A stretch of DNA of 64,000 nucleotides. Source: RUG12461 sp045661345 (GTDB lineage: Bacteria > Bacillota > Clostridia > Lachnospirales > Lachnospiraceae). Made by a program: the position numbers and the translations under genes. The DNA is taken from the NCBI GenBank assembly GCA_045661345.1, contig JAZRFM010000015.1:1-64000 (forward strand), written 5' to 3'. Numbering within the stretch: position 1 is the first letter of the stretch; every line of letters starts with the position of its first letter. This document shows, piece by piece, positions 62,448 to 64,000 of this stretch. Under the pieces are notes generated by a model, which was not told the DNA's origin, ran no database searches, and saw nothing but the letters and a program-made list of their open reading frames with translations.

Positions 62448-62587
62448 CTACAACAACCCATTTCCCCGTTTTGTTTCCGCCCCATTCATTTTCACTTCAT
62501 TCTCAGTGCCTGTACCACCGGAATTCCTTTTTTCATAATGAAATGGAGTCGTGACATTCACAAAATTCTCCATAATATCAAAAGCCA
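62448..62587 (-). pseudogene. internally deleted copy of the AlbA_2 gene 3' end
   Basis: The sequence repeats the region of the 58717-60015 gene encoding F-D-I-M-E-N-F-V-N-V-T and H-Y-E-K-x-N-S-G-G-T-G-T-E-N, then jumps to the gene's last bases. The jump lies at a CCGCCC word present on both sides in the intact gene (about 58748-58753 and 58885-58890), so a short-direct-repeat deletion is likely. Confidence 0.85.
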
Positions 62588-62590
62588 TCG

Positions 62591-63760
62591 TTATGGATTC
62601 CTTACCGGCTGTCGACGCAGCATGAAAATCTGAAAACAGGGACTGGTGGTCTGGGTAAAGACAACCCTGGGAAACAGCTTGCACATGATGGGGCACCGCT
62701 GACTGCAGACCGTCTCGGGAACCTCTTCACCGGGTCTGATCCCTGGGTTGCGGGAAAGATACTGATCCCGGCGCAGCTTGTAATAAGGGCAGACCTTCCT
62801 GATGTGTCCCGGATTCTTGAGATACTCCTCGACGCAGTCCGGCGGGGCAAAATCCGGTGCGATCTCTCTTAGCTGCACGGTGCCGTACCGGGCGGATACA
62901 TAACGGGCAACGTATTTTTTCCCGTCTTCGCTTTCTGCTGTTTTGCTTTTGAGATAAGGCTTCCAGGCATCGGGGATCGAAGCGGGAAGCTCTTCGGTAA
63001 CATAGCCCTTCTTTTCCAGTGCGGTCAGAATCCTCTGCACTTTCTGCCAGTCGGTGATCTGCCAGTCTTTGTTAAAAGATATGGTAGATCTGTATGCTGC
63101 CATCAGGAAGATGGTGTCGCTGAGAAACTGCGCTTCTTCCATACTACGGCAGAGAGCCTCCGTATCATCGGGATATTCACGGAGTCCACTCAGTACCGTC
63201 GGGAAAACAATGACATTCACGTCAGAGGTTTTCACATCACCAAAATATTCCTGCATGGGCTTTATGATCAGCCTGTTGTCGAAGGGCAGCTCGAAGGACA
63301 TAGGCCATTGAGAGATGTCTACGCCTGTATACTGTACATCGAAGCTGTCTCCGACATCTTTTAATGCCAGGGAGAGGGACAGACCATCGATCTTGGAGCC
63401 GCATCCCATGGACAGAACCCTTAAATCGTGTATGTCTTCCTTAACAAGACAGGAGAGGAGTAGACTGTACATGAGATAGTATTCCAGTCCGTAAATATTA
63501 CACAGGCGGCATTCGTACAGACAGGCGTTTATGGTTTCTGTAAAATCGGGAGAAAAGGTGGACCGGTACCGGGTGCCGATCTGCATCTGTCTGAAAGCAT
63601 GAGGATCCTTGGACAGCAAGCTCTTGAGCTGCTCCAGCACTGCCGTGAGATGATCGTTCAACGGGGTGGTGTCCACGAGGCCTTCCGGTATCATGGGCTG
63701 ATTCTTATGAAAGTGCTCCCAGAGAAACTGCATGATCCTGTTTTTGATTGATTTATTCAT
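62591..63760 (-). CDS. class I SAM methyltransferase-like protein with C-terminal Cys cluster
   Basis: The 389-residue protein starts at ATG 63760 (M-N-K-S-I-K-N-R) after GGAGG. A Rossmann-type methyltransferase motif I is visible as L-R-V-L-S-M-G-C-G-S-K-I-D-G, followed by Y-T-G-V-D-I-S. The C-terminus has four cysteines (C-P-Y-Y...C-S-Q-R-C-P-I-M-C) that could bind metal. I cannot name a substrate. The last residues run into the decayed AlbA_2 copy, so the natural end may be changed. Confidence 0.7.
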   Translation of the reverse strand: MNKSIKNRIMQFLWEHFHKNQPMIPEGLVDTTPLNDHLTAVLEQLKSLLSKDPHAFRQMQIGTRYRSTFSPDFTETINACLYECRLCNIYGLEYYLMYSLLLSCLVKEDIHDLRVLSMGCGSKIDGLSLSLALKDVGDSFDVQYTGVDISQWPMSFELPFDNRLIIKPMQEYFGDVKTSDVNVIVFPTVLSGLREYPDDTEALCRSMEEAQFLSDTIFLMAAYRSTISFNKDWQITDWQKVQRILTALEKKGYVTEELPASIPDAWKPYLKSKTAESEDGKKYVARYVSARYGTVQLREIAPDFAPPDCVEEYLKNPGHIRKVCPYYKLRRDQYLSRNPGIRPGEEVPETVCSQRCPIMCKLFPRVVFTQTTSPCFQIFMLRRQPVRNP

Positions 63761-64000
63761 CGTTCTTATGTCCTCCGTCTCGTTCTGGAAGCGTTTTTTC
63801 AGAAGCATTTCATGGTTACCGCAGTGCTTGAAAACCATACGGGAAAATGTTACGATCAATGTGTCGGGGGTGCGCTCATAGAGCGCGTCCGTAGGAAAAC
63901 CGTCCCGGCTTCCATAGAAAAGGCTTTACGGGCAGCCGAAGCTGAGGGTTGTTTTTGAGGACGAACCTTTCACATCATTCCCCCGGCATTTTGCAAGAAT

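Noticed and set aside
62448..62696. An 82-codon minus-strand frame as a gene
   Set aside because: It starts inside the methyltransferase-like gene in another frame and then runs through the decayed AlbA_2 copy; it has no start signal of its own.

Overview
The window looks like chromosome from a motile, anaerobic, Gram-positive Clostridia, most likely Lachnospiraceae. The evidence is an atypical flagellin, a PilZ protein, a chemotaxis receptor, a class B sortase beside a surface protein with a PKTA-type sorting motif, paired YhgE/Pip proteins, a DUF4250 protein, a DUF6465-like lysine/alanine-rich protein, and TnpV/MobV mobile genes. I cannot name the species. Housekeeping genes are moderately GC-rich. 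The two accessory blocks (1-14.1 kb and 36.5-45.9 kb) and the segment 58.7-62.6 kb are visibly more AT-rich.

Region 1 (1-14.17 kb) is an integrative mobilizable element abutting the 3' end of guaA. From the guaA side it carries an XRE regulator, an excisionase-like protein, a tyrosine integrase, a MobC-like protein, a CHC2 zinc-finger protein, a ParM-like actin lacking its N-terminus, a small partner, a hairpin-rich oriT/parC candidate, a MobV relaxase and TnpV. Its cargo is one minus-strand operon led by a small XRE regulator with its own palindromic operator. The operon encodes a DUF3883 nuclease-like protein, an unknown Cys/His/Asp protein, a Schlafen AlbA_2/ATPase protein, an unknown 81-residue protein, a GmrSD-type DUF262-DUF1524 protein, and a DUF262 + HEPN pair. 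Two of the effector genes are broken by single-base shifts in homopolymer runs. The far end of the element lies left of the window.

Region 2 (14.17-36.5 kb) is core chromosome: guaA, PilZ, trmO, a flagellin paralogue, a MATE pump, DUF6465 and HPr-like proteins, a large membrane-anchored protein, a patatin, a CsoR-type repressor, a queuosine-precursor transporter, gdhA, a NUDIX hydrolase, tdk, a chemotaxis receptor, a repeat-containing surface protein, its likely sortase, and tRNA-Pro(CGG).

Region 3 (36.5-45.9 kb) is an island bounded by a ~100-bp direct repeat containing the 5' half and promoter of that tRNA-Pro. It begins with a compact convergent locus that has all the parts of an Fst-like type I toxin-antitoxin system. 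It continues with a Sel1-repeat lipoprotein and a recombined fragment of it, a polytopic membrane protein, a FecR-domain lipoprotein divergent from an XRE regulator across twin operators, a serine recombinase and a SprT-like protease. At its right end the orphaned tRNA 5' half keeps its promoter and runs into a terminator.

Region 4 (46-64 kb) is core chromosome again: an SGNH-HAD fusion, a class A penicillin-binding protein, two YhgE/Pip proteins, a GH1 enzyme with an altered acid/base motif, a flavodoxin and a low-molecular-weight phosphatase. It then becomes a patch of intact and decayed accessory genes: an AlbA_2 protein, a repeat-built small reading frame, a rhodanese-cyclophilin lipoprotein, a GNAT acetyltransferase, and fragments of DUF262, Fic and AlbA_2 genes. 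It ends with a methyltransferase-like gene.
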